From Mytilisepta virgata (taxonomy: Eukaryota > Mollusca > Bivalvia > Mytilida > Mytilidae): DNA of 64,000 bases. A program made the position numbers and the translations under genes. The number at the start of each line of letters is the position of its first letter. The stretch's first letter is position 1. This document shows, piece by piece, positions 1-13,331 of the stretch. The notes beneath the pieces are model-generated. The model worked only from the letters and a program-made list of their open reading frames with translations, did not search any database and had not been told where the DNA came from. The stretch lies in contig JAPWFG010000059.1 in NCBI GenBank assembly GCA_028015205.1, forward strand, positions 124,001 through 188,000, read 5' to 3'.

Positions 1-965
1 ACAGATGAAATACTATCCAGTATCTTGAGTAAAGAAGATGTCACACCAAAAAAAGGGACACTAGATGCTGCCAGTCTAGTCACGTCAAATGTTGATGGTA
101 TTATAATATTGAATAATATTGACAATGATTTAACTGTGTCCATTGAAAAAATAAATAGTACATGTAGTTTACCAATTAATAAACTAAAGAATAATCATAC
201 AAAACTGATTATAAAACTATTGCCAGTTTTCATTTTTGGATTATAAAACTATTGCCAGTTTTCATTTTTGGACTATTTCTAATACTAATGTGTGTTCTGT
301 TCATCATTTGTGAAAGATTAAGAATGGTTAAATCGGAAAAAAATCCTTCTTTATCCATGAATACTTTAATTGTGCACTCATCTGATAACAGTAATAATGA
401 TGATAATGAAGATGATATATTTACCAAATGATAAATGAGATTCGTTTTTTTACACAGTTAGGTAAAATGTCAAAGGATGAAAATGGTTTCACACTACATT
501 TGAAATATTTGGAATCAAAAAGGGTTTATAAGATAAATACATGTATATGATATCATAGTTATCCTAATCATTACAGTATTGATTGTATTTGTTGGATTTG
601 TGATATTTGGCATATGTCTATATAAGAGCATACGATTCATTAAGCATCGCACCTCTAGCAACATGACTATTCCTGACCAGTCCTATGAACGTTTGATCAA
701 TCTCCTCTCAAACCTCACCACATCATCATTATCAACATCACGTGCACCAGGACCTCTTTTACCATTATATTCTACCCCGATCAATTCACCACAGACCTCA
801 TCACTCGTTCCATACTCATCTACAAGATCAAGAACAGACCCTTCACAAAGATCCATCGTATCCACTGAAGAAATTGAACTTTCTATAGTCAGCCCTGCAT
901 CCTCATCACTTGTTCCTGGTTCATATTTTACTACTACCTTCTCATTTCCGAAATGCTCTAGATGA
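1..965 (+). pseudogene. Partial glycoprotein unit 0: exon-2 end and second tail exon
   Basis: The window begins inside the Thr-rich exon 2, so the signal peptide and Cys-rich part are off the left edge. The reading frame stops at 244-246 inside a 32-bp direct duplication (210-241 and 242-273) that pushes the rest of the membrane segment and the acidic cytoplasmic tail (to 431) out of frame. A separate open segment from about 577 to 965, preceded by an acceptor-like ATTACAG, encodes a second hydrophobic helix followed by a Ser/Thr/Pro-rich tail. See the unit at 1110-3407 for the full gene. Confidence 0.6.
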
Positions 966-1109
966 AATTTAAACTATAAGAAAAACCATCATTTATTTTG
1001 TCATAAATTACAGTCATTTCTTTCAAAGAAGTATTTGTCAGTAATCGAGTATGAATACATCCCTTCGGATCTCCATCCAGGTACTTACTTGATCTGCCGG
1101 TACTTCATC

Positions 1110-3407
1110 ATGGCTGTGTCATTGTGGCAGGTTGTTTTCTGGATTATTTGGATTATACAAAAATCAACCAGTGAACTTATTTGTGATGTGCCTGGAGAAT
1201 CGACAATAAGGTGTATGTGTTACCCCCGAGGAGAAATAAACCTTAAGCATCATAGAAATTTAGTAGAATTGTACGGAATGTCGTGTGCGTGTAAAATAAA
1301 TTATCAAGGTGATCCGCCTACTATAATCCACGAAATTCGGGAGTGTCAGTGGAGTTGTAAAAATTCTACATGTGGTAGGTTCAAAATTAGTTTCTAGTAT
1401 TATTTTCTTCACATTTAAGATTTTTTTAATTGTGGGTCAAGGTGAAAATTTTTTGTACAACCAAAAGTATGCGATACATGCACAGTTGATTAGTATTACT
1501 AAAGAAAATTATAAAATTTTACTCCTAGATTTTAGTTGTGTACATAAATAAAAAATGCTGTAAGTTTGTATGATGTGAATAATTTTAAAACTAAGTATCT
1601 TATTTTTCCCCTCTCTCTCTCTCTCTCTCTCCCTATAATTTTGTGATTAAGTGTGTCTGTCTGATAAGATTTTTCATCGTTATGATCGTTCTGACATTCG
1701 GTCAGATTGATTATAATATTTACTGTCATCGTAAAAAAAAATTCCGGAATTTCTTTTGTAAGTTTTACCGATATCAGTTTACGATTATCATTATACTGAA
1801 AACTTCCTGTTGGATGAAAAGTGAATTTTGATGTAGAAAATAGTCGTGTTTCTGCACACAGATGAGCGAACAAACTTAATCAAAGGTAAAAATATACACT
1901 TAGTTAAACACACAAGTACATTTATTGTGTTAAGTATTAATTTAAACGCTATACAACATGAACATAGGGCCTTGCATTATACATTTGATATACTATTTCT
2001 GTTTATGATTTGTTATCATTGTATTTACATACAAATAGAGTAACATAATTAAATTTCAACTTTCAAAAAACTACCTACAGTGCCAACTACAGTAAAGAAA
2101 GATACCACCATCCCGACATGTACAACAGGACCTACAGAGATACAAGTACCTACAATACCAACTACTATACAGAAAAACACCACCATCCCAATAAGTACAA
2201 CAGGACCTACAAAGATCAAACTACCTACAATGCCAACTACGATAAAGAAAAATACCACCATCCCGATAAATACAACAATAAACCTTACTAACGTGACCAA
2301 CAATAAGTATGAGCAAACAAGTATAACAGATGTAAATCAGACCACCACAACATATACAGTGGATGATGCAGTTACAACAGATGAATATCATACCATAATA
2401 AAGCTCACGTCAACACGTAAAGTTTCCACGAAAAAAAATACAACAGATGAAATACTATCCAGTATCTTGAGTAAAGAAGATGTCACACCAAAAAAAGGGA
2501 CACTAGATGCTGCCAGTCTAGTCACGTCAAATGTTGATGGTATTATAATATTGAATAATATTGACAATGATTTAACTGTGTCCATTGAAAAAATAAATAG
2601 TACATGTAGTTTACCAATTAATAAACTAAAGAATAATCATACAAAACTGATTATAAAACTATTGCCAGTTTTCATTTTTGGATTATAAAACTATTGCCAG
2701 TTTTCATTTTTGGACTATTTCTAATACTAATGTGTGTTCTGTTCATCATTTGTGAAAGATTAAGAATGGTTAAATCGGAAAAAAATCCTTCTTTATCCAT
2801 GAATACTTTAATTGTGCACTCATCTGATAACAGTAATAATGATGATAATGAAGATGATATATTTACCAAATGATAAATGAGATTCGTTTTTTTACACAGT
2901 TAGGTAAAATGTCAAAGGATGAAAATGGTTTCACACTACATTTGAAATATTTGGAATCAAAAAGGGTTTATAAGATAAATACATGTATATGATATCATAG
3001 TTATCCTAATCATTACAGTATTGATTGTATTTGTTGGATTTGTGATATTTGGCATATGTCTATATAAGAGCATACGATTCATTAAGCATCGCACCTCTAG
3101 CAACATGACTATTCCTGACCAGTCCTATGAACGTTTGATCAATCTCCTCTCAAACCTCACCACATCATCATTATCAACATCACGTGCACCAGGACCTCTT
3201 TTACCATTATATTCTACCCCGATCAATTCACCACAGACCTCATCACTCGTTCCATACTCATCTACAAGATCAAGAACAGACCCTTCACAAAGATCCATCG
3301 TATCCACTGAAGAAATTGAACTTTCTATAGTCAGCCCTGCATCCTCATCACTTGTTCCTGGTTCATATTTTACTACTACCTTCTCATTTCCGAAATGCTC
3401 TAGATGA
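1110..3407 (+). CDS. Mucin-like type I membrane glycoprotein, unit 1 (spliced)
   Basis: Function unrecognised; inferred cell-surface or secreted glycoprotein. Exon 1 (ATG 1110, donor G|GTAGGT at 1374/1375) encodes a hydrophobic leader (MAVSLWQVVFWIIWII) and a domain with about nine cysteines. Exon 2 starts after CTACCTACAG (2081) and keeps frame. It encodes three imperfect Thr/Pro/Lys repeats (TTIP motifs) and many NxT/NxS sites, as in a mucin stalk. The frame ends at 2688 in a short hydrophobic end (LLPVFIFGL), because a 32-bp duplication displaces the rest of the membrane helix and an acidic tail (to 2871). About 150 bp later another open segment (3019-3407, acceptor ATTACAG) encodes a different membrane helix and a 110-residue tail, possibly an alternative last exon. 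The general plan resembles the glycoprotein genes near 19 and 60.4 kb, but the Cys-rich domain is different. Confidence 0.6.
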
Positions 3408-3551
3408 AATTTAAACTATAAGAAAAACCATCATTTATTTTGTCATAAATTACAGTCATTTCTTTCAAAGAAGTATTTGTCAGTAATCGAGTATGAATAC
3501 ATCCCTTCGGATCTCCATCCAGGTACTTACTTGATCTGCCGGTACTTCATC

Positions 3552-5853
3552 ATGGCTGTGTCATTGTGGCAGGTTGTTTTCTGGATTATTTGGATTATAC
3601 AAAAATCAACCAGTGAACTTATTTGTGATGTGCCTGGAGAATCGACAATAAGGTGTATGTGTTACCCCCGAGGAGAAATAAACCTTAAGCATCATAGAAA
3701 TTTAGTAGAATTGTACGGAATGTCGTGTGCGTGTAAAATAAATTATCAAGGTGATCCGCCTACTATAATCCACGAAATTCGGGAGTGTCAGTGGAGTTGT
3801 AAAAATTCTACATGTGGTAGGTTCAAAATTAGTTTCTAGTATTATTTTCTTCACATTTAAGATTTTTTTAATTGTGGGTCAAGGTGAAAATTTTTTGTAC
3901 AACCAAAAGTATGCGATACATGCACAGTTGATTAGTATTACTAAAGAAAATTATAAAATTTTACTCCTAGATTTTAGTTGTGTACATAAATAAAAAATGC
4001 TGTAAGTTTGTATGATGTGAATAATTTTAAAACTAAGTATCTTATTTTTCCCCTCTCTCTCTCTCTCTCTCTCTCTCCCTATAATTTTGTGATTAAGTGT
4101 GTCTGTCTGATAAGATTTTTCATCGTTATGATCGTTCTGACATTCGGTCAGATTGATTATAATATTTACTGTCATCGTAAAAAAAAATTCCGGAATTTCT
4201 TTTGTAAGTTTTACCGATATCAGTTTACGATTATCATTATACTGAAAACTTCCTGTTGGATGAAAAGTGAATTTTGATGTAGAAAATAGTCGTGTTTCTG
4301 CACACAGATGAGCGAACAAACTTAATCAAAGGTAAAAATATACACTTAGTTAAACACACAAGTACATTTATTGTGTTAAGTATTAATTTAAACGCTATAC
4401 AACATGAACATAGGGCCTTGCATTATACATTTGATATACTATTTCTGTTTATGATTTGTTATCATTGTATTTACATACAAATAGAGTAACATAATTAAAT
4501 TTCAACTTTCAAAAAACTACCTACAGTGCCAACTACAGTAAAGAAAGATACCACCATCCCGACATGTACAACAGGACCTACAGAGATACAAGTACCTACA
4601 ATACCAACTACTATACAGAAAAACACCACCATCCCAATAAGTACAACAGGACCTACAAAGATCAAACTACCTACAATGCCAACTACGATAAAGAAAAATA
4701 CCACCATCCCGATAAATACAACAATAAACCTTACTAACGTGACCAACAATAAGTATGAGCAAACAAGTATAACAGATGTAAATCAGACCACCACAACATA
4801 TACAGTGGATGATGCAGTTACAACAGATGAATATCATACCATAATAAAGCTCACGTCAACACGTAAAGTTTCCACGAAAAAAAATACAACAGATGAAATA
4901 CTATCCAGTATCTTGAGTAAAGAAGATGTCACACCAAAAAAAGGGACACTAGATGCTGCCAGTCTAGTCACGTCAAATGTTGATGGTATTATAATATTGA
5001 ATAATATTGACAATGATTTAACTGTGTCCATTGAAAAAATAAATAGTACATGTAGTTTACCAATTAATAAACTAAAGAATAATCATACAAAACTGATTAT
5101 AAAACTATTGCCAGTTTTCATTTTTGGATTATAAAACTATTGCCAGTTTTCATTTTTGGACTATTTCTAATACTAATGTGTGTTCTGTTCATCATTTGTG
5201 AAAGATTAAGAATGGTTAAATCGGAAAAAAATCCTTCTTTATCCATGAATACTTTAATTGTGCACTCATCTGATAACAGTAATAATGATGATAATGAAGA
5301 TGATATATTTACCAAATGATAAATGAGATTCGTTTTTTTACACAGTTAGGTAAAATGTCAAAGGATGAAAATGGTTTCACACTACATTTGAAATATTTGG
5401 AATCAAAAAGGGTTTATAAGATAAATACATGTATATGATATCATAGTTATCCTAATCATTACAGTATTGATTGTATTTGTTGGATTTGTGATATTTGGCA
5501 TATGTCTATATAAGAGCATACGATTCATTAAGCATCGCACCTCTAGCAACATGACTATTCCTGACCAGTCCTATGAACGTTTGATCAATCTCCTCTCAAA
5601 CCTCACCACATCATCATTATCAACATCACGTGCACCAGGACCTCTTTTACCATTATATTCTACCCCGATCAATTCACCACAGACCTCATCACTCGTTCCA
5701 TACTCATCTACAAGATCAAGAACAGACCCTTCACAAAGATCCATCGTATCCACTGAAGAAATTGAACTTTCTATAGTCAGCCCTGCATCCTCATCACTTG
5801 TTCCTGGTTCATATTTTACTACTACCTTCTCATTTCCGAAATGCTCTAGATGA
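3552..5853 (+). CDS. Mucin-like glycoprotein, unit 2
   Basis: Near-identical copy of the unit at 1110: exon 1 from ATG 3552, Thr-rich exon 2 4527-5134 with the same 32-bp duplication and early stop, second membrane/tail exon 5465-5853. Its (CT)n tract is a few repeats longer than in unit 1. Confidence 0.6.
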
Positions 5854-5997
5854 AATTTAAACTATAAGAAAAACCATCATTTATTTTGTCATAAATTACA
5901 GTCATTTCTTTCAAAGAAGTATTTGTCAGTAATCGAGTATGAATACATCCCTTCGGATCTCCATCCAGGTACTTACTTGATCTGCCGGTACTTCATC

Positions 5998-8297
5998 ATG
6001 GCTGTGTCATTGTGGCAGGTTGTTTTCTGGATTATTTGGATTATACAAAAATCAACCAGTGAACTTATTTGTGATGTGCCTGGAGAATCGACAATAAGGT
6101 GTATGTGTTACCCCCGAGGAGAAATAAACCTTAAGCATCATAGAAATTTAGTAGAATTGTACGGAATGTCGTGTGCGTGTAAAATAAATTATCAAGGTGA
6201 TCCGCCTACTATAATCCACGAAATTCGGGAGTGTCAGTGGAGTTGTAAAAATTCTACATGTGGTAGGTTCAAAATTAGTTTCTAGTATTATTTTCTTCAC
6301 ATTTAAGATTTTTTTAATTGTGGGTCAAGGTGAAAATTTTTTGTACAACCAAAAGTATGCGATACATGCACAGTTGATTAGTATTACTAAAGAAAATTAT
6401 AAAATTTTACTCCTAGATTTTAGTTGTGTACATAAATAAAAAATGCTGTAAGTTTGTATGATGTGAATAATTTTAAAACTAAGTATCTTATTTTTCCCCT
6501 CTCTCTCTCTCTCTCTCTCTCCCTATAATTTTGTGATTAAGTGTGTCTGTCTGATAAGATTTTTCATCGTTATGATCGTTCTGACATTCGGTCAGATTGA
6601 TTATAATATTTACTGTCATCGTAAAAAAAAATTCCGGAATTTCTTTTGTAAGTTTTACCGATATCAGTTTACGATTATCATTATACTGAAAACTTCCTGT
6701 TGGATGAAAAGTGAATTTTGATGTAGAAAATAGTCGTGTTTCTGCACACAGATGAGCGAACAAACTTAATCAAAGGTAAAAATATACACTTAGTTAAACA
6801 CACAAGTACATTTATTGTGTTAAGTATTAATTTAAACGCTATACAACATGAACATAGGGCCTTGCATTATACATTTGATATACTATTTCTGTTTATGATT
6901 TGTTATCATTGTATTTACATACAAATAGAGTAACATAATTAAATTTCAACTTTCAAAAAACTACCTACAGTGCCAACTACAGTAAAGAAAGATACCACCA
7001 TCCCGACATGTACAACAGGACCTACAGAGATACAAGTACCTACAATACCAACTACTATACAGAAAAACACCACCATCCCAATAAGTACAACAGGACCTAC
7101 AAAGATCAAACTACCTACAATGCCAACTACGATAAAGAAAAATACCACCATCCCGATAAATACAACAATAAACCTTACTAACGTGACCAACAATAAGTAT
7201 GAGCAAACAAGTATAACAGATGTAAATCAGACCACCACAACATATACAGTGGATGATGCAGTTACAACAGATGAATATCATACCATAATAAAGCTCACGT
7301 CAACACGTAAAGTTTCCACGAAAAAAAATACAACAGATGAAATACTATCCAGTATCTTGAGTAAAGAAGATGTCACACCAAAAAAAGGGACACTAGATGC
7401 TGCCAGTCTAGTCACGTCAAATGTTGATGGTATTATAATATTGAATAATATTGACAATGATTTAACTGTGTCCATTGAAAAAATAAATAGTACATGTAGT
7501 TTACCAATTAATAAACTAAAGAATAATCATACAAAACTGATTATAAAACTATTGCCAGTTTTCATTTTTGGATTATAAAACTATTGCCAGTTTTCATTTT
7601 TGGACTATTTCTAATACTAATGTGTGTTCTGTTCATCATTTGTGAAAGATTAAGAATGGTTAAATCGGAAAAAAATCCTTCTTTATCCATGAATACTTTA
7701 ATTGTGCACTCATCTGATAACAGTAATAATGATGATAATGAAGATGATATATTTACCAAATGATAAATGAGATTCGTTTTTTTACACAGTTAGGTAAAAT
7801 GTCAAAGGATGAAAATGGTTTCACACTACATTTGAAATATTTGGAATCAAAAAGGGTTTATAAGATAAATACATGTATATGATATCATAGTTATCCTAAT
7901 CATTACAGTATTGATTGTATTTGTTGGATTTGTGATATTTGGCATATGTCTATATAAGAGCATACGATTCATTAAGCATCGCACCTCTAGCAACATGACT
8001 ATTCCTGACCAGTCCTATGAACGTTTGATCAATCTCCTCTCAAACCTCACCACATCATCATTATCAACATCACGTGCACCAGGACCTCTTTTACCATTAT
8101 ATTCTACCCCGATCAATTCACCACAGACCTCATCACTCGTTCCATACTCATCTACAAGATCAAGAACAGACCCTTCACAAAGATCCATCGTATCCACTGA
8201 AGAAATTGAACTTTCTATAGTCAGCCCTGCATCCTCATCACTTGTTCCTGGTTCATATTTTACTACTACCTTCTCATTTCCGAAATGCTCTAGATGA
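5998..8297 (+). CDS. Mucin-like glycoprotein, unit 3
   Basis: Near-identical copy: exon 1 from ATG 5998, exon 2 6971-7578 with the shared 32-bp duplication, second tail exon 7909-8297. Confidence 0.6.
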
Positions 8298-8441
8298 AAT
8301 TTAAACTATAAGAAAAACCATCATTTATTTTGTCATAAATTACAGTCATTTCTTTCAAAGAAGTATTTGTCAGTAATCGAGTATGAATACATCCCTTCGG
8401 ATCTCCATCCAGGTACTTACTTGATCTGCCGGTACTTCATC

Positions 8442-10741
8442 ATGGCTGTGTCATTGTGGCAGGTTGTTTTCTGGATTATTTGGATTATACAAAAATCAAC
8501 CAGTGAACTTATTTGTGATGTGCCTGGAGAATCGACAATAAGGTGTATGTGTTACCCCCGAGGAGAAATAAACCTTAAGCATCATAGAAATTTAGTAGAA
8601 TTGTACGGAATGTCGTGTGCGTGTAAAATAAATTATCAAGGTGATCCGCCTACTATAATCCACGAAATTCGGGAGTGTCAGTGGAGTTGTAAAAATTCTA
8701 CATGTGGTAGGTTCAAAATTAGTTTCTAGTATTATTTTCTTCACATTTAAGATTTTTTTAATTGTGGGTCAAGGTGAAAATTTTTTGTACAACCAAAAGT
8801 ATGCGATACATGCACAGTTGATTAGTATTACTAAAGAAAATTATAAAATTTTACTCCTAGATTTTAGTTGTGTACATAAATAAAAAATGCTGTAAGTTTG
8901 TATGATGTGAATAATTTTAAAACTAAGTATCTTATTTTTCCCCTCTCTCTCTCTCTCTCTCTCTCCCTATAATTTTGTGATTAAGTGTGTCTGTCTGATA
9001 AGATTTTTCATCGTTATGATCGTTCTGACATTCGGTCAGATTGATTATAATATTTACTGTCATCGTAAAAAAAAATTCCGGAATTTCTTTTGTAAGTTTT
9101 ACCGATATCAGTTTACGATTATCATTATACTGAAAACTTCCTGTTGGATGAAAAGTGAATTTTGATGTAGAAAATAGTCGTGTTTCTGCACACAGATGAG
9201 CGAACAAACTTAATCAAAGGTAAAAATATACACTTAGTTAAACACACAAGTACATTTATTGTGTTAAGTATTAATTTAAACGCTATACAACATGAACATA
9301 GGGCCTTGCATTATACATTTGATATACTATTTCTGTTTATGATTTGTTATCATTGTATTTACATACAAATAGAGTAACATAATTAAATTTCAACTTTCAA
9401 AAAACTACCTACAGTGCCAACTACAGTAAAGAAAGATACCACCATCCCGACATGTACAACAGGACCTACAGAGATACAAGTACCTACAATACCAACTACT
9501 ATACAGAAAAACACCACCATCCCAATAAGTACAACAGGACCTACAAAGATCAAACTACCTACAATGCCAACTACGATAAAGAAAAATACCACCATCCCGA
9601 TAAATACAACAATAAACCTTACTAACGTGACCAACAATAAGTATGAGCAAACAAGTATAACAGATGTAAATCAGACCACCACAACATATACAGTGGATGA
9701 TGCAGTTACAACAGATGAATATCATACCATAATAAAGCTCACGTCAACACGTAAAGTTTCCACGAAAAAAAATACAACAGATGAAATACTATCCAGTATC
9801 TTGAGTAAAGAAGATGTCACACCAAAAAAAGGGACACTAGATGCTGCCAGTCTAGTCACGTCAAATGTTGATGGTATTATAATATTGAATAATATTGACA
9901 ATGATTTAACTGTGTCCATTGAAAAAATAAATAGTACATGTAGTTTACCAATTAATAAACTAAAAAATAATCATACAAAACTGATTATAAAACTATTGCC
10001 AGTTTTCATTTTTGGATTATAAAACTATTGCCAGTTTTCATTTTTGGACTATTTCTAATACTAATGTGTGTTCTGTTCATCATTTGTGAAAGATTAAGAA
10101 TGGTTAAATCGGAAAAAAATCCTTCTTTATCCATGAATACTTTAATTGTGCACTCATCTGATAACAGTAATAATGATGATAATGAAGATGATATATTTAC
10201 CAAATGATAAATGAGATTCGTTTTTTTACACAGTTAGGTAAAATGTCAAAGGATGAAAATGGTTTCACACTACATTTGAAATATTTGGAATCAAAAAGGG
10301 TTTATAAGATAAATACATGTATATGATATCATAGTTATCCTAATCATTACAGTATTGATTGTATTTGTTGGATTTGTGATATTTGGCATATGTCTATATA
10401 AGAGCATACGATTCATTAAGCATCGCACCTCTAGCAACATGACTATTCCTGACCAGTCCTATGAACGTTTGATCAATCTCCTCTCAAACCTCACCACATC
10501 ATCATTATCAACATCACGTGCACCAGGACCTCTTTTACCATTATATTCTACCCCGATCAATTCACCACAGACCTCATCACTCGTTCCATACTCATCTACA
10601 AGATCAAGAACAGACCCTTCACAAAGATCCATCGTATCCACTGAAGAAATTGAACTTTCTATAGTCAGCCCTGCATCCTCATCACTTGTTCCTGGTTCAT
10701 ATTTTACTACTACCTTCTCATTTCCGAAATGCTCTAGATGA
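8442..10741 (+). CDS. Mucin-like glycoprotein, unit 4
   Basis: Near-identical copy: exon 1 from ATG 8442, exon 2 9415-10022, second tail exon 10353-10741. It carries a private A at about 9964 (synonymous, Lys) that marks it as a real separate copy or haplotype. Confidence 0.6.
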
Positions 10742-10885
10742 AATTTAAACTATAAGAAAAACCATCATTTATTTTGTCATAAATTACAGTCATTTCTTTC
10801 AAAGAAGTATTTGTCAGTAATCGAGTATGAATACATCCCTTCGGATCTCCATCCAGGTACTTACTTGATCTGCCGGTACTTCATC

Positions 10886-13187
10886 ATGGCTGTGTCATTG
10901 TGGCAGGTTGTTTTCTGGATTATTTGGATTATACAAAAATCAACCAGTGAACTTATTTGTGATGTGCCTGGAGAATCGACAATAAGGTGTATGTGTTACC
11001 CCCGAGGAGAAATAAACCTTAAGCATCATAGAAATTTAGTAGAATTGTACGGAATGTCGTGTGCGTGTAAAATAAATTATCAAGGTGATCCGCCTACTAT
11101 AATCCACGAAATTCGGGAGTGTCAGTGGAGTTGTAAAAATTCTACATGTGGTAGGTTCAAAATTAGTTTCTAGTATTATTTTCTTCACATTTAAGATTTT
11201 TTTAATTGTGGGTCAAGGTGAAAATTTTTTGTACAACCAAAAGTATGCGATACATGCACAGTTGATTAGTATTACTAAAGAAAATTATAAAATTTTACTC
11301 CTAGATTTTAGTTGTGTACATAAATAAAAAATGCTGTAAGTTTGTATGATGTGAATAATTTTAAAACTAAGTATCTTATTTTTCCCCTCTCTCTCTCTCT
11401 CTCTCTCTCTCCCTATAATTTTGTGATTAAGTGTGTCTGTCTGATAAGATTTTTCATCGTTATGATCGTTCTGACATTCGGTCAGATTGATTATAATATT
11501 TACTGTCATCGTAAAAAAAAATTCCGGAATTTCTTTTGTAAGTTTTACCGATATCAGTTTACGATTATCATTATACTGAAAACTTCCTGTTGGATGAAAA
11601 GTGAATTTTGATGTAGAAAATAGTCGTGTTTCTGCACACAGATGAGCGAACAAACTTAATCAAAGGTAAAAATATACACTTAGTTAAACACACAAGTACA
11701 TTTATTGTGTTAAGTATTAATTTAAACGCTATACAACATGAACATAGGGCCTTGCATTATACATTTGATATACTATTTCTGTTTATGATTTGTTATCATT
11801 GTATTTACATACAAATAGAGTAACATAATTAAATTTCAACTTTCAAAAAACTACCTACAGTGCCAACTACAGTAAAGAAAGATACCACCATCCCGACATG
11901 TACAACAGGACCTACAGAGATACAAGTACCTACAATACCAACTACTATACAGAAAAACACCACCATCCCAATAAGTACAACAGGACCTACAAAGATCAAA
12001 CTACCTACAATGCCAACTACGATAAAGAAAAATACCACCATCCCGATAAATACAACAATAAACCTTACTAACGTGACCAACAATAAGTATGAGCAAACAA
12101 GTATAACAGATGTAAATCAGACCACCACAACATATACAGTGGATGATGCAGTTACAACAGATGAATATCATACCATAATAAAGCTCACGTCAACACGTAA
12201 AGTTTCCACGAAAAAAAATACAACAGATGAAATACTATCCAGTATCTTGAGTAAAGAAGATGTCACACCAAAAAAAGGGACACTAGATGCTGCCAGTCTA
12301 GTCACGTCAAATGTTGATGGTATTATAATATTGAATAATATTGACAATGATTTAACTGTGTCCATTGAAAAAATAAATAGTACATGTAGTTTACCAATTA
12401 ATAAACTAAAGAATAATCATACAAAACTGATTATAAAACTATTGCCAGTTTTCATTTTTGGATTATAAAACTATTGCCAGTTTTCATTTTTGGACTATTT
12501 CTAATACTAATGTGTGTTCTGTTCATCATTTGTGAAAGATTAAGAATGGTTAAATCGGAAAAAAATCCTTCTTTATCCATGAATACTTTAATTGTGCACT
12601 CATCTGATAACAGTAATAATGATGATAATGAAGATGATATATTTACCAAATGATAAATGAGATTCGTTTTTTTACACAGTTAGGTAAAATGTCAAAGGAT
12701 GAAAATGGTTTCACACTACATTTGAAATATTTGGAATCAAAAAGGGTTTATAAGATAAATACATGTATATGATATCATAGTTATCCTAATCATTACAGTA
12801 TTGATTGTATTTGTTGGATTTGTGATATTTGGCATATGTCTATATAAGAGCATACGATTCATTAAGCATCGCACCTCTAGCAACATGACTATTCCTGACC
12901 AGTCCTATGAACGTTTGATCAATCTCCTCTCAAACCTCACCACATCATCATTATCAACATCACGTGCACCAGGACCTCTTTTACCATTATATTCTACCCC
13001 GATCAATTCACCACAGACCTCATCACTCGTTCCATACTCATCTACAAGATCAAGAACAGACCCTTCACAAAGATCCATCGTATCCACTGAAGAAATTGAA
13101 CTTTCTATAGTCAGCCCTGCATCCTCATCACTTGTTCCTGGTTCATATTTTACTACTACCTTCTCATTTCCGAAATGCTCTAGATGA
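10886..13187 (+). CDS. Mucin-like glycoprotein, unit 5
   Basis: Near-identical copy: exon 1 from ATG 10886, exon 2 11861-12468 with the shared duplication, second tail exon 12799-13187. Confidence 0.6.
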
Positions 13188-13331
13188 AATTTAAACTATA
13201 AGAAAAACCATCATTTATTTTGTCATAAATTACAGTCATTTCTTTCAAAGAAGTATTTGTCAGTAATCGAGTATGAATACATCCCTTCGGATCTCCATCC
13301 AGGTACTTACTTGATCTGCCGGTACTTCATC

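Noticed and set aside
965..1000. TATAAGAAAAA resembling a negative-strand RNA virus gene-end signal
   Set aside because: Occurs once per unit without partner signals or viral genes; chance AT-rich match.
1532..1873. Arg/Glu-repeat ORF on the minus strand
   Set aside because: The repeats are simply the CT microsatellite read as codons; length changes with the tract.
2049..2303. Minus-strand ORFs in each array unit (84-aa and 65-aa)
   Set aside because: Reverse complements of the Thr-rich exon and membrane segment; composition mirrors the sense gene and no start/splice context was seen.
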